DNA from: Bacteroides sp.
Lineage (GTDB): Bacteria; Bacillota; Clostridia; Lachnospirales; Lachnospiraceae
Direction of reading: 5' to 3'
Assembly: GCA_023666705.1 (NCBI GenBank)
Contig: JAMPBO010000004.1
Coordinates: 51,895 to 115,894 of the forward strand
DNA: 64,000 bases
Part shown: piece by piece, positions 30,094-39,209 of the stretch
Position numbering within the stretch: the stretch's first letter is position 1
Layout of the letters: the number at the start of each line of letters is the position of its first letter
Notes under the pieces: model-generated
What the model was told of the DNA's origin: nothing
Databases searched by the model: none
What the model saw: the letters and a program-made list of their open reading frames with translations, nothing else
Position numbers and translations under genes: made by a program

Positions 30094-31239
30094 CTATTTT
30101 CTATTTGGATTTGGTCTTGACGAGCTTTGCTGGGTCGGTCTTTGTCTGCTTTGACTCTGACCTGACGGCTGCTGCCTCCTCTGACTCTGCAATGCCTGTC
30201 TATGTATGCTTTCCTCCATACTGCGTCTCTCGGCATTTGCTCTCGATACTGTCGCAGCATGCTCAGCCAGTCTTCTCTTAGCCTCTGCATCGTCGCGGTC
30301 CCGTTCCCTGTTATTGTTTTCCGTCATTGTTTTGACGTTTTTTTCCTTCGTTGGTTCTCCAAGCTTAGGAATGGCTTTTACATAATAATAGTATTCGTCA
30401 TCCTCAAATTGGACGCTTTCCTTTCTTGAATAATCGACAACACTCTTGCACATCTGTATGATAACTGCAAGCAAAACACCAATAATCGTTCCAAGAACAA
30501 CTTCTCCGCCGCCTACACCTGCATCTAAAACTGTTCCGCATACGATAAAGCATATAATATTACATAATGCCCCAACTCCGATTGCAACATACCATGAATA
30601 ATCAAATGACAGCCTATGTATTGTATTTGTGATAACAATAACAATTGCAAATACAATTGCTGCAACCATCATTTCCTTATCCTTTGACAATGCCTTGACA
30701 ATAAAAGTAAGCGGCTGGAAATTTTCATCCACAGTGGCTGCATTGAGCGTATTGTATACCTCTCTTGCATACTGTGAAAAATAATAAATCACGCTTCCGA
30801 ATGCTGCGGGAACCGCACCTGGCAAGCCGACAAAAATGGCAACAATAATTGGTACGGAATACTGTATTTTTAACGTGTAAAAAACAGGCACCAAAATCAG
30901 TATCCAGCTGCAATCAGGAAACATCCTCATATACAGACCGTACATTAAAATAAACATAAGCAGGAACAATACCCCTACCTCAATCGATATGGCAAATGCA
31001 TTTACGCACATTACCGCACCTACAAGTAACACGACCACGATATCCGAAACTAATGCGGATATAACGGAAAGTAGAAATATCACTACTCCCTTATCAAATA
31101 AATCTGAATATCCATACATGGAATTTACTGATTTGAATACTATAAATGCTATAATAAATCTGATTATCGGTGTTGTAATCTCGTCATATTTCCTCAAAAA
31201 ATCCCTAATAGCATCCTTGATGCTCAATAAGCCTGTCAT
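30094..31239 (-). CDS. Uncharacterised polytopic membrane protein upstream of cdaA
   Basis: About eight to ten hydrophobic helices occupy residues 20-280 (for example GVVIFLLSVISALVSDIVVV and VAAIVFAIVIVITNTI). A hydrophilic tail follows, rich in Arg, Gln and Ser and ending SSSRPNPNRK. I do not recognise a named family. ATG comes directly after the stop of the preceding gene, with GGGGGAGACAGATAA ahead. It lies 20 bp from cdaA, so a role in the c-di-AMP or envelope pathway is inferred from position only. Confidence 0.75.
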   Translation of the reverse strand: MTGLLSIKDAIRDFLRKYDEITTPIIRFIIAFIVFKSVNSMYGYSDLFDKGVVIFLLSVISALVSDIVVVLLVGAVMCVNAFAISIEVGVLFLLMFILMYGLYMRMFPDCSWILILVPVFYTLKIQYSVPIIVAIFVGLPGAVPAAFGSVIYYFSQYAREVYNTLNAATVDENFQPLTFIVKALSKDKEMMVAAIVFAIVIVITNTIHRLSFDYSWYVAIGVGALCNIICFIVCGTVLDAGVGGGEVVLGTIIGVLLAVIIQMCKSVVDYSRKESVQFEDDEYYYYVKAIPKLGEPTKEKNVKTMTENNNRERDRDDAEAKRRLAEHAATVSRANAERRSMEESIHRQALQSQRRQQPSGQSQSRQRPTQQSSSRPNPNRK

Positions 31240-32010
31240 TTATCTGTCTCCCCCTTCATCACTCTGTGATTTCTGACCGTAACTGTAATTTTGTCTTTGC
31301 TGCATCTTCTGCATTTGCTGAATTCTAAGCCGCTCCATCTGTTCTCTTTCCAACTGCTGCCTGCGTTCCCTGATACGCCGCTTGTCCTCCTCTACCTGTC
31401 TTTGCTGCCGAAGCAATGTTTCGTTCTGCATGGCAATACGGTCATTTCTCTTTCTTACATTTTCAATAATCTGCTGTTCTTTTTTCTTTTCCTCAAGCTC
31501 CTGCTGGTTACGCACAAGCTCCGTCCTGTTTACGCGAACCCTTGGATTTGCCACCTTTGCTTCAGATTCAACTACATCCTCTAAATCACTGTCCTCAGCG
31601 ACTACTACCTTGCTGGAAGGATCCTCTCCTGACTCAATTGCAATCAGCTTCTTTAAGTTTCCGTTGTATTTGGTCAAGCCTTTTCTCGCCTTTTCATACC
31701 GATACCCATAAACCATGCTGGAAAACAGATAATACAATACGCAAAATGCTGCATATCCAAGCAACAGCTTATACATAATGTCAAAATAATCCAACTCATT
31801 TATTTTTGTGAGCACATCCTCAAAGCTCATGTATATGTACGCTGCAAATACCGACCAGTAAACCACGGTTGCCGCCACCCATGTTTTCAGCACATTGTAT
31901 CTTACGTAATCTTTTTTGTAATATTTACTCATCGGGACAGCCCTGTGTCCCTCATGTTTCTCATATATAGCAAGCTTGGTCATAAGCTTTACTCTACTTT
32001 CGTCTATCAC
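31240..32010 (-). CDS. Membrane protein with C-terminal coiled coil, first gene of the cdaA operon
   Basis: Two helices (VLKTWVAATVVYWSVFAAYIY and YKLLLGYAAFCVLYYLFSS) are followed by a charged region and a long coiled coil rich in Gln, Arg and Glu (ELEEKKKEQQIIENVRKR onward). GTG at 32010 has AAGAGGTGAAACC in front; the longer upstream frame lacks a ribosome-binding site. The stop abuts the start of the next gene, so the two are probably translated together. Function unknown. Confidence 0.75.
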   Translation of the reverse strand: MIDESRVKLMTKLAIYEKHEGHRAVPMSKYYKKDYVRYNVLKTWVAATVVYWSVFAAYIYMSFEDVLTKINELDYFDIMYKLLLGYAAFCVLYYLFSSMVYGYRYEKARKGLTKYNGNLKKLIAIESGEDPSSKVVVAEDSDLEDVVESEAKVANPRVRVNRTELVRNQQELEEKKKEQQIIENVRKRNDRIAMQNETLLRQQRQVEEDKRRIRERRQQLEREQMERLRIQQMQKMQQRQNYSYGQKSQSDEGGDR

Positions 32011-32103
32011 GGTTTCACCTCTTACACAAGCATAATATATTATTGAACAAAGCCATTTATTCACACAACAAAGGCATTGTATATTAACATTAATATATCA
32101 TAC

Positions 32104-32148
32104 CATCATCAATTATAAAACACAAGTTTTTTTATCCCATTAAAGGTT
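32104..32148. repeat. 45-bp direct repeat, copy 1
   Basis: CATCATCAATTATAAAACAC through TTATCCCATTAAAGGTT recurs with a few changes at 40732-40774 in the same orientation. This copy spans the last codons of the TetR gene and its 3' flank. The pair encloses about 8.6 kb. Confidence 0.75.
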
Positions 32149-32698
32149 CTCTTAAAAGTAATTGTTTTACTGTCCTTACATAATTTTCTGCAACCTGCTC
32201 ATCAAATGAAATCACTCTCGACCACATTCTCAGACCTTGATAATAATATAATATTAAATCTGAAACCTGATCTACATCAACTAACTGAAACTCTTTTGTT
32301 TCCATACCATATTCCAGTAAACTTATCCAACGCTTTTTTGCTTTATCATTGATAGTTGTAAAAAAATCCCCGTTTCCAAGATTGGCATATTCGTAGATTG
32401 CAAGGCTTAAAGATAATTCTTTATCCATAATTTCACACCGTATTGCGTGAAGCATATCCTCTAAAATGCTTATAGCACTTTCCTGTCTTTCAATACGGTC
32501 GGATATAACATATTCTTTTGATATAATTTCAGAAAAAATCTGTTCTGTTCCAGAATAATAACGGTATAAACCGCCCCGGCTCAATCCTGTTTTTTCGCAA
32601 ATATCAGTCATTGTCACTGCTTTGAAGCCTTTTTCGGCAAATAAAAGATACGCTTCCTGAAGAATTTTTTCTTTTGTTTTCACTCCTTTACTACCCAT
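32132..32698 (-). CDS. TetR family regulator
   Basis: A 188-residue protein with the N-terminal HTH (KEKILQEAYLLFAEKGFKAV, then TMTDICEKTGLSRGGLYRYY) and a helical ligand domain. It starts one base after the GNAT gene stop, so the two form an operon. The twin palindromes in the shared promoter are its likely targets. The ligand is unknown. Confidence 0.9.
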   Translation of the reverse strand: MGSKGVKTKEKILQEAYLLFAEKGFKAVTMTDICEKTGLSRGGLYRYYSGTEQIFSEIISKEYVISDRIERQESAISILEDMLHAIRCEIMDKELSLSLAIYEYANLGNGDFFTTINDKAKKRWISLLEYGMETKEFQLVDVDQVSDLILYYYQGLRMWSRVISFDEQVAENYVRTVKQLLLREPLMG

Positions 32699-32699
32699 A

Positions 32700-33218
32700 T
32701 CAAATATTTATTTCCTCCCGCAAAATAGAATACATACAATACGATATAATTTTACCATTTTTATATACACCGTTCCGCATAGTCCCCTCATATGTAAATC
32801 CTGCTTTTTCCAAAACACCTTTGGAACCTATATTACTATCAAAAGGCTCTGCAAATATACGGACAATATCAAAAAAAGAAAAGGCTTCTTTACATATTTG
32901 CTGTACGGCAGCAGATGTAATCCCCTGCCGCCAATAATCTTCTGAAAGCCAATATCCAAGCTCCCCTGATTTTTCGTACACATCATCTTTAATAAATATT
33001 CCAATACTTCCAACAGCTTTTCCGTCAACAACAATAGCTCTGGTAATCTGATTTTTTCCCTCTTTGGAAATACAATCATTTACAAACCACTTCGCATCAT
33101 CGATTGAATATGGACTAGGAAATGTGTTTCTTAAATTGTGTGCAATATTGGGATTGTTAGCAGCTATTGCAATCTCCGCTGCGTCATCATACCGCCATTC
33201 TCTTAAAACAAAATTCAT
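32700..33218 (-). CDS. GNAT acetyltransferase, RimJ/RimL type
   Basis: The 172-residue sequence has a GNAT pattern: IAIAANNPNIAHNLRNTFPSPY, GELGYWLSEDYWRQGITSAA (acetyl-CoA loop) and FDSNIGSKGVLEKAGFTYEG. The pattern resembles N-terminal or small-molecule acetyltransferases of the RimJ/L group. ATG follows AGGAGGAGCATATT. Co-transcription with a TetR regulator suggests an inducible detoxification role, by inference. Confidence 0.88.
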   Translation of the reverse strand: MNFVLREWRYDDAAEIAIAANNPNIAHNLRNTFPSPYSIDDAKWFVNDCISKEGKNQITRAIVVDGKAVGSIGIFIKDDVYEKSGELGYWLSEDYWRQGITSAAVQQICKEAFSFFDIVRIFAEPFDSNIGSKGVLEKAGFTYEGTMRNGVYKNGKIISYCMYSILREEINI

Positions 33219-33238
33219 AATATGCTCCTCCTAAAAAC

Positions 33239-33286
33239 GACACAGTTGTCTTTTTTATTATACGACATCATTGTCGCTTTTGTCAA
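33239..33286 (-). promoter_or_regulatory. GNAT-tetR promoter with two operator palindromes
   Basis: Minus-strand TTGACA (33281-33286) and TATAAT (33257-33262) are 18 bp apart. CGACATCATTGTCG (33263-33276) fills the spacer, and GACACAGTTGTC (33239-33250) lies just downstream of the -10. Both share GACA-N4-TGTC, which suits an autorepressing TetR dimer. Confidence 0.85.
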
Positions 33287-33318
33287 TTGCTTCATTTAAC
33301 ATCGAAATATCGCCAAAA

Positions 33319-33378
33319 AAAGGGGCTGTCACAGTCAGAAGCAAATGTTTATCGTTGCCTGTCTGCGACAGCCTTTCT
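33319..33378 (-). terminator. Terminator of the Rpn-type gene
   Basis: GGGGCTGTC pairs with GACAGCCTTTC around an inner GCAA/TTGC stem. The minus strand ends in TTTTTTT. The opposite strand also carries a short T-tract. Confidence 0.8.
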
Positions 33379-33432
33379 TTTATTTTGTATTTTTATCAGC
33401 CTTCGTTATTTATGCATATCAGGATATTCTCC

Positions 33433-34377
33433 TTATATTTCAAAGGACTGCCTTACGTTCTCAACATCCTCAACCTTACAATTACAGATTTCCGCAATTT
33501 CATTGTTATCATTTATGCCACTGCGTACTACCTTAAATATATCAGCTCCCAGCTTTAATCCTTTTTTTATTCCATCTTCTTCAACCATATCAAACAACTC
33601 ACACATATTTACACCCTCCTCTTTTTTTGTTTCGTCACAACAATTATAACATTGTTTCATTCCCTCAAATCTGTTATCTCCACTCAGTGCATCCAGCATA
33701 TCAAGCACCTGTGGAACATGCACAAGCTTTTGCTCATTATCCCGTAGCACCGTTTTCAACGCATCCTTGTCCTTTTTACATGCAAGAAAGTCAGCTATAA
33801 CCCTGTAATCAGATTTATATTTTTTCCTCACGCTTTCAGGCTGGTTTGCCATATGTATAACCTTAATCTTGTAATCATCTATCAAAGTTCCCCAAAAGCC
33901 CTTATCCTGCTCTGATACATCGAGCATATCCATAAGCGATAATGGTTTTTCCCATTTTTCGGTTCCATAATAAAGTATATATGTAGCCACGGGCTTAAGC
34001 CTCTGCCAGTCGTGAATTTCCTTTGAAAATGCAGGATTTTTGTTTTTACGGTTTTCTGCAATCAAGTCGTCTACCTGCTTCATATATGACGTATAATTAT
34101 ATCCCATGGCTCTTACAGGCATTATGTTGCTTATGGCACTTTGGTTTTCAAACCCAATAAATGCTATGGTTCCATGAAGCCCGTTAATCTGCTTTGCAAC
34201 GTCACGAAACAGCATCCGCTGCTTTCCATCCTGAGACCTGTAATATCCCGTTGTCGGTGCACATTGCAAATTCTCAGGCAGTATTGTCTGTGCTCCGTTA
34301 AATAAATTTACATTTGCAATATCTGCAAACACGTCATCTTCCTCCAGCAGACTTTTTTCTGCAATGTCTTTCTTCAA
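33433..34377 (-). CDS. Rpn-family putative nuclease/transposase-like protein
   Basis: The order of motifs fits the Rpn/PDDEXK_2 group: an early FADIANVNLFNG, RDVAKQINGLHGTIAFIGFENQS (which would carry the catalytic Glu-x-Gln), and PVATYILYYGTEKW. A GIKKGLKLGADIFK-type C-terminal helix follows. Members promote RecA-independent recombination or are solitary transposase relatives. The best-placed start is TTG at 34377, seven bases after AGGAGG; an ATG inside the ribosome-binding region is only one base away. It stands alone with its own terminator. Confidence 0.7.
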   Translation of the reverse strand: MKKDIAEKSLLEEDDVFADIANVNLFNGAQTILPENLQCAPTTGYYRSQDGKQRMLFRDVAKQINGLHGTIAFIGFENQSAISNIMPVRAMGYNYTSYMKQVDDLIAENRKNKNPAFSKEIHDWQRLKPVATYILYYGTEKWEKPLSLMDMLDVSEQDKGFWGTLIDDYKIKVIHMANQPESVRKKYKSDYRVIADFLACKKDKDALKTVLRDNEQKLVHVPQVLDMLDALSGDNRFEGMKQCYNCCDETKKEEGVNMCELFDMVEEDGIKKGLKLGADIFKVVRSGINDNNEIAEICNCKVEDVENVRQSFEI

Positions 34378-34638
34378 ATGCATTCCTCCTTTATGCACAG
34401 GAACACATTATTTCTTAAGTTCCTGCTTATTGTGTAATATGATGATTTTAAGCAAGAACTTTATCAGAATTTTTAGATTTAAAAAAATGCCGAACTATTT
34501 GATTGCTTGCTTATACGCATAATACCATATGTAGCGGTAAAAAGCAAGGAAGTACTATAGCAATTTTTTACAATTCATTTTTTCTGCTGATTGATAGAAT
34601 GGAAGCAGGCAGGGGCATTGCCAATAAAATTCGACTAT

Positions 34639-36822
34639 CTACTGCCGATTATAAAACATAGCTCTAAGGGTACAAATATCCCTTGGCACGCTCTCAACAT
34701 CCTCTACATCATGCAGCGTTCTCACCCATGCATAATATTCATTTGCAAGTGGCGTTATCAGTGCCGAGGTTTTCATAATATATCCCTTTCTGATTGCCTC
34801 GTGGGACACGTTTCTCATAAACTTCCAAAAATTATAATAGGTTAGCTTAAGCTTTGTCATAAAGCCTGTAACATCCTCTATTACAAAGCCCTCTATTTTC
34901 CTGCCCTTATACTCGTAGTCCTCCTCCAAAATCTCATAGTACCAATCATAAAATTCCTGCCAGTTTTCAATGCAGACTGCCCGTTCCTTGTGTTCAAGTC
35001 CAAACTGCCCTGCGATATGGCACATGTCCTCGTACTCGTACTTTGCAAAGCTCATTTGATTATATATAATATCAAGCAGGAACAAATGATTTTCAGGGTA
35101 CTCGATAATATGCGGGTCATGCTCCATATCCACGCACTCGAATACAAAGGACACATCATGCTCCTTAATATACTGCTTCATTTTATCAAGATTTTCCTCA
35201 GACACCTTTTCATAGAGCATTTCCTTCAGCCATTTTGCATAGTCGCCTCCGATGGTGGACTTTGTGGCAATAAAAAGGTCGTCCTCATACTCATTATAGC
35301 TCACAATTCCCAAAAATCCGTTTTCCTTTACGTATGCAGTAACAGGGAACTGTAATTTGTGCTGCAGCAGTTCAAATCTTGTTTCCTCACGCTCATTTAC
35401 ATTGAAAAATTTGTCGTATGCCCTTGCAGCAACCTTTTCCTTCGCAGTATCAAGATATAAACCACGTGCCTTTGTCGTCTGCTCATTCCAAACCTTTTCA
35501 TAAAATGCCTTGCTTGTAAAATTAAAGGAGGATATATTGCCAAATTTCTTTTCCTGAATGTACTCGTTGCTTCTCATTGCCGCAATAATATCAGCTATGG
35601 TTCCTGCATACTGCACCTCATTTATTTCAGGTCTTTTATATACATCATTTTTAATTTCAAATGTATGGGCTCCCTCCTTGTCAATCTGCACGCATCTTAA
35701 ATGTCCGCCAAATTCAACCTGTCCCTCCAGATTAAATACCCTGTCATTCACCAAAACAGGAATCGACTTCGTATTTCTATGTCCATGTATCTGATAATAA
35801 TTTTTCGGGGTTGTATCGTAAAAGGTTTCAGCAATCCGCTCAAAATCGTTATAGCTGCCGACACCCTTTATCATCTGCTCCGTAGCTACAAGTGACAAAT
35901 TTTCAGGTATCGTACTAAGTCCCGCATGCGTTACCAAATATACATTTTCTCCATATTTGTAATATGCACACTGTCCAAATTTTCTGTAAAGCTGCCTGAT
36001 ATCCTTTTTGTTAATATTTGACGCATCAAGAACGGGACGTGTAACCATTTCAAATTCCCTTGACCTGCCTGTGCTTTCGTTCGCCCAATACCACAGCCAT
36101 CTTTCATGGTTTCCCTCAAGCATCAGCACATTTTTTCTGTCCTTAATGGAAAGCAGAAATTCCAGCACTTCAACATTTTCTACGCCTCTGTCAATGTAGT
36201 CTCCCACAAATATGTAAAACTCGTCCTCCTTGATACCGCCATTGTCGGAAATATATTTTTGCAGTGCAGTATTGCAGCCGTGAATGTCTCCAATATGGTG
36301 TATTTTTTTAAATTCCGACAAATCAATCATTTTCAGCCATATTTTATCCAATTCATCGGGTCTGATAACGGTAATGCCTGACGGAATTTTCTGCGTTGCA
36401 AATCTTGCGTACATTCTGTCAATAACAGCATCGGAAACCCGCTTGTACACATCTCGTTCTGCATTTCTTCTCTTTACCTCATCAATGGGAATGTCCGTAA
36501 AGTCAACACAAAAAATTCTATACCTGTATGCGGCACACATCTCCTTATACTTGTTCATTTCCGTTCTTTTTGAGTTTGTCGCATCAATTACAGTAAATTC
36601 CCCACGCTGCATCCTTGTCTCAAGCAGGCTGTAAAGCGTTTTCCACACAACGCTTTCATTATCCTGACTGATACCTCTGCTTCCGTCCACCTGCAAAATA
36701 GGACTTTGACATAAAAGCCTTATATCGTCAGCCGAAAGTGCATAGGGCTTTAGTCCATTTTCTTCAATCCACGTAGACTTACCACAGCCGGCAGAGCCAC
36801 GCAGCAATAATAAAATTCTCAT
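34639..36822 (-). CDS. Three-domain RNA repair enzyme: kinase, phosphatase, RNA ligase
   Basis: The 727-residue protein opens with a polynucleotide-kinase P-loop (GSAGCGKST, residues 9-17). A calcineurin-like phosphatase follows, with GDIHG (178-182), GDYIDRG (207-213) and GNHE (237-240). The last third is an Rnl1/Trl1-like nucleotidyltransferase: KENG (499-502, motif I lysine), FVFECVDMEHDPHIIEYPEN (motif IIIa/IV region), EGFVIED (644-650) and KLKLTYYNFW (motif V). It could heal and seal broken RNA ends by itself. It differs from canonical Pnkp (about 860 residues), and no Hen1 methyltransferase is adjacent. ATG at 36822 follows GAGGAGGATGTT, 11 bp after the amrS-like gene. Confidence 0.85.
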   Translation of the reverse strand: MRILLLLRGSAGCGKSTWIEENGLKPYALSADDIRLLCQSPILQVDGSRGISQDNESVVWKTLYSLLETRMQRGEFTVIDATNSKRTEMNKYKEMCAAYRYRIFCVDFTDIPIDEVKRRNAERDVYKRVSDAVIDRMYARFATQKIPSGITVIRPDELDKIWLKMIDLSEFKKIHHIGDIHGCNTALQKYISDNGGIKEDEFYIFVGDYIDRGVENVEVLEFLLSIKDRKNVLMLEGNHERWLWYWANESTGRSREFEMVTRPVLDASNINKKDIRQLYRKFGQCAYYKYGENVYLVTHAGLSTIPENLSLVATEQMIKGVGSYNDFERIAETFYDTTPKNYYQIHGHRNTKSIPVLVNDRVFNLEGQVEFGGHLRCVQIDKEGAHTFEIKNDVYKRPEINEVQYAGTIADIIAAMRSNEYIQEKKFGNISSFNFTSKAFYEKVWNEQTTKARGLYLDTAKEKVAARAYDKFFNVNEREETRFELLQHKLQFPVTAYVKENGFLGIVSYNEYEDDLFIATKSTIGGDYAKWLKEMLYEKVSEENLDKMKQYIKEHDVSFVFECVDMEHDPHIIEYPENHLFLLDIIYNQMSFAKYEYEDMCHIAGQFGLEHKERAVCIENWQEFYDWYYEILEEDYEYKGRKIEGFVIEDVTGFMTKLKLTYYNFWKFMRNVSHEAIRKGYIMKTSALITPLANEYYAWVRTLHDVEDVESVPRDICTLRAMFYNRQ

Positions 36823-36833
36823 AACATCCTCCT

Positions 36834-37661
36834 CTAGCAATTTCCTACAAAAACATTTTTCAAATATCTTTCTGCAACAGCCTTAAGCTCATACACCCTT
36901 TTCACATCTGTAGCACCCCTGTCCTGCATATGATAGCTTGGAAAGAAGCGTGTAACATGAAGCGGTATGCTGTCATCCACCGATGCAATCCACTTTGCTT
37001 CCTCCTCCATTTCCCTTAACGCATCATTTTCATTTGGCACAATAAGCGTTGTAAGCTCCACATGACATGCCGCTGCCGCACATTGAATAACCGCCTTAAC
37101 CACATCTAAGCTCCCGCCAAGCTTCCCATAATATTCATCCCGAAAGCCCTTTAAATCTATATTCATGGCATCAATGTACGGCAAAAGCGTTTCCATGACA
37201 GGAAGCGACACAGTACCATTTGTTACAAGCACAGATTTCATATTTTGCTCATGTAAAAGCCTTGATGTGTCAAGGACATACTCCCAGCTTATCAGAGGCT
37301 CATTGTAGGTAAATGCAATTCCGATATTCCCTATTTTTTCATAATAAAGTGCCTCATTCACAAGCTCCTTGGGTGAAATATATCTCGTTCCTATATCCTC
37401 CTGCCCTGCCATTGAGATTTCGTGGTTTTGACAGAAGGGACACCGCAGGTTGCAGCCGTAGCTTCCCACAGACAAAATTTTACTGCCCCTGCAAAACATT
37501 TTAAGGGGCTTTTTTTCAATTGGGTCAAGTGCCATAGAGGTTATGCGTCCATAATTTTCACAGACAATTTTTCCATTCTCATTTTTCCTTGCCCTGCAAA
37601 GTCCCCACGCTCCATTTTTCAGCTTGCAATGATGAAAACATACATCACAGGTTGCTTCCAT
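36834..37661 (-). CDS. amrS: AmmeMemoRadiSam system radical SAM enzyme
   Basis: The 275-residue protein has the radical SAM cluster in CNLRCPFCQNHEIS (CxxxCxxC). An N-terminal extra Cys set (CDVCFHHCKL, then GLCRAR) is typical of this family. The TIM-barrel motifs FTYNEPLISWEY and NIDLKGF also match. The reaction of the AmmeMemoRadiSam system is not established. It lies downstream of the fused AMMECR1 partner and is followed by the RNA repair gene at 11 bp. Confidence 0.92.
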   Translation of the reverse strand: MEATCDVCFHHCKLKNGAWGLCRARKNENGKIVCENYGRITSMALDPIEKKPLKMFCRGSKILSVGSYGCNLRCPFCQNHEISMAGQEDIGTRYISPKELVNEALYYEKIGNIGIAFTYNEPLISWEYVLDTSRLLHEQNMKSVLVTNGTVSLPVMETLLPYIDAMNIDLKGFRDEYYGKLGGSLDVVKAVIQCAAAACHVELTTLIVPNENDALREMEEEAKWIASVDDSIPLHVTRFFPSYHMQDRGATDVKRVYELKAVAERYLKNVFVGNC

Positions 37662-37717
37662 ATATTCCTCCTCTAAGGAACATCAACCCATTCCAAATTT
37701 GCTTTCAGCATATGTTC

Positions 37718-37814
37718 CGATTTACTTTGTAAATCGAGAACTCATGGGCTGACATATAGTCTCGGCGACTTTGTCACCGGACATACTACATATCAAGTTT
37801 TCTATGAAAACTTG
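37718..37814. other. Hairpin train between the two AmmeMemoRadiSam genes
   Basis: CGATTTAC-TTT-GTAAATCG (37718-37736), an imperfect GGCGAC-TTT-GTCACC (near 37763-37777) and CAAGTTTTC-TAT-GAAAACTTG (37794-37814) stand in a row within the 162-bp gap. The style, short stems with three-base loops, resembles the train at 8550-8635. It may stabilise or process the operon mRNA. Confidence 0.55.
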
Positions 37815-37823
37815 ACACAATTA

Positions 37824-39209
37824 TCAATAATGTCTCACTACCTCAAACCGTTCCAGCTCCACCGGCTCCTCCTCATCAATGCCTGCCTTCTGCCTTGCAA
37901 TGGCAAGCTGTTCCTCCACAGTATCTACGCCTTCCAGATTAGGAAGCAGCAGCCCTCTCCTTCTTCCTCTTGTAACGATAACACCGTAGCGTTTTACATC
38001 AAGTTCCTTCGTGGAGGCTATTTTTTCCGTATCTCCCAAAACATCCACGCTTATCGTAAGCCACGGCAGCTCAGCCTGTTTAATAGGCGAAAATCTCGGG
38101 TCACGTGTAGCTGCACTTATAGCATTTGCAACAATTTCCTTCGCTATGGAGCTTTGTGTTGCTTCTATGGTTCCGATACAGCCTCTAAGCCTTCCATCCT
38201 TTTTTATGGAAACAAAAACGCCTGCCTGTTTCTCCCGCATTTCTTCCGGAAGCTCATTTGGCACATCGGGCATTTTTCCAGTAGTTACATATTCCTCTAT
38301 CGTCCTTCTTGCAAGACTTACATAGGCATCTTCATTTTTTCTCTGTTTGGCAAGCCTTGCCTGCAGCCTACTTTCAAATTGCTGCTTAAAGCTTCGTCCA
38401 CTGTCCTGCCCCTTAGGCTCGTATGTGCAGATACCATAACCGACGCCAAACGGTCCCTCATACGAAAGCCGCTTGACCTCCACAGCCCTTTCATCAAGTG
38501 TACCTGCCATTATGACAAAGGAACGGTGTCCACACTCTGCCGCACGCTCCATAAAATTTTCCGAGAACTCAAGCAATTCATGAAACGCAGCCCGTTCCAT
38601 TACATCCATTACCCTGTTGTCGTATTCAGGTCCTTCCTTACTGTAGCCGTAAGGTCCATCCTCCATAAGCTTATGTGACAAATCACCACTTGCAATAATT
38701 GCAGTATTTCTTCCAAGCTTATCTGCAGCCATCTTGATACACTGTCCAAGCTCATAGTGCATGACAAGGGGCATCCCCGAAAGACCAATCCTCACAAGCT
38801 TGTAATCTTTCCAATACTGATTTACAAAATATAGGGGCACCATCGTACCGTGGTCTAAGCTCTTGTCACGCTCGCCCAAGGTTCCCGCCGGAATGTCCCT
38901 GTCATCTGCAAGTGTGCAAAGCTCCTTTACAAACTCCGTGTCGTAGGATACCTCCATCTTCACCTGCCCTGCCATAAAACTGCCAAAATCCCCTTTTGCA
39001 CCATTTCCCGGCGAAATATGAAAATAATCCGAATACAAAATCTGGTGCGGCGAAATAAGCACGATTGTTTCGGGCTTGTGCTCTGCAAGCTGTCTTGCCG
39101 CCTCGTGATATGCATGAATTGTTTTTTCTATTCCATTTTCCTTTCCCCTGCCAATCTCCGGTATAATAAGCGGCGGGTGAGGCACCATAATTGCCGATGT
39201 GATTCCCAT
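37824..39209 (-). CDS. AmmeMemoRadiSam fusion: Memo/LigB-type domain plus AMMECR1 domain
   Basis: Residues 1-265 are an extradiol-dioxygenase-like domain (MVPHPPLIIPEIGRG, IVLISPHQ, then IIASGDLSHKL) with the His set of this fold. Residues about 285-461 are an AMMECR1 domain with the signature LRGCIGTIEA and DPRFSPI. In many genomes these are separate proteins; here they are one chain of 461 residues. With the radical SAM gene downstream, the system is complete in two genes. The product and substrate are unknown. Confidence 0.92.
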   Translation of the reverse strand: MGITSAIMVPHPPLIIPEIGRGKENGIEKTIHAYHEAARQLAEHKPETIVLISPHQILYSDYFHISPGNGAKGDFGSFMAGQVKMEVSYDTEFVKELCTLADDRDIPAGTLGERDKSLDHGTMVPLYFVNQYWKDYKLVRIGLSGMPLVMHYELGQCIKMAADKLGRNTAIIASGDLSHKLMEDGPYGYSKEGPEYDNRVMDVMERAAFHELLEFSENFMERAAECGHRSFVIMAGTLDERAVEVKRLSYEGPFGVGYGICTYEPKGQDSGRSFKQQFESRLQARLAKQRKNEDAYVSLARRTIEEYVTTGKMPDVPNELPEEMREKQAGVFVSIKKDGRLRGCIGTIEATQSSIAKEIVANAISAATRDPRFSPIKQAELPWLTISVDVLGDTEKIASTKELDVKRYGVIVTRGRRRGLLLPNLEGVDTVEEQLAIARQKAGIDEEEPVELERFEVVRHY

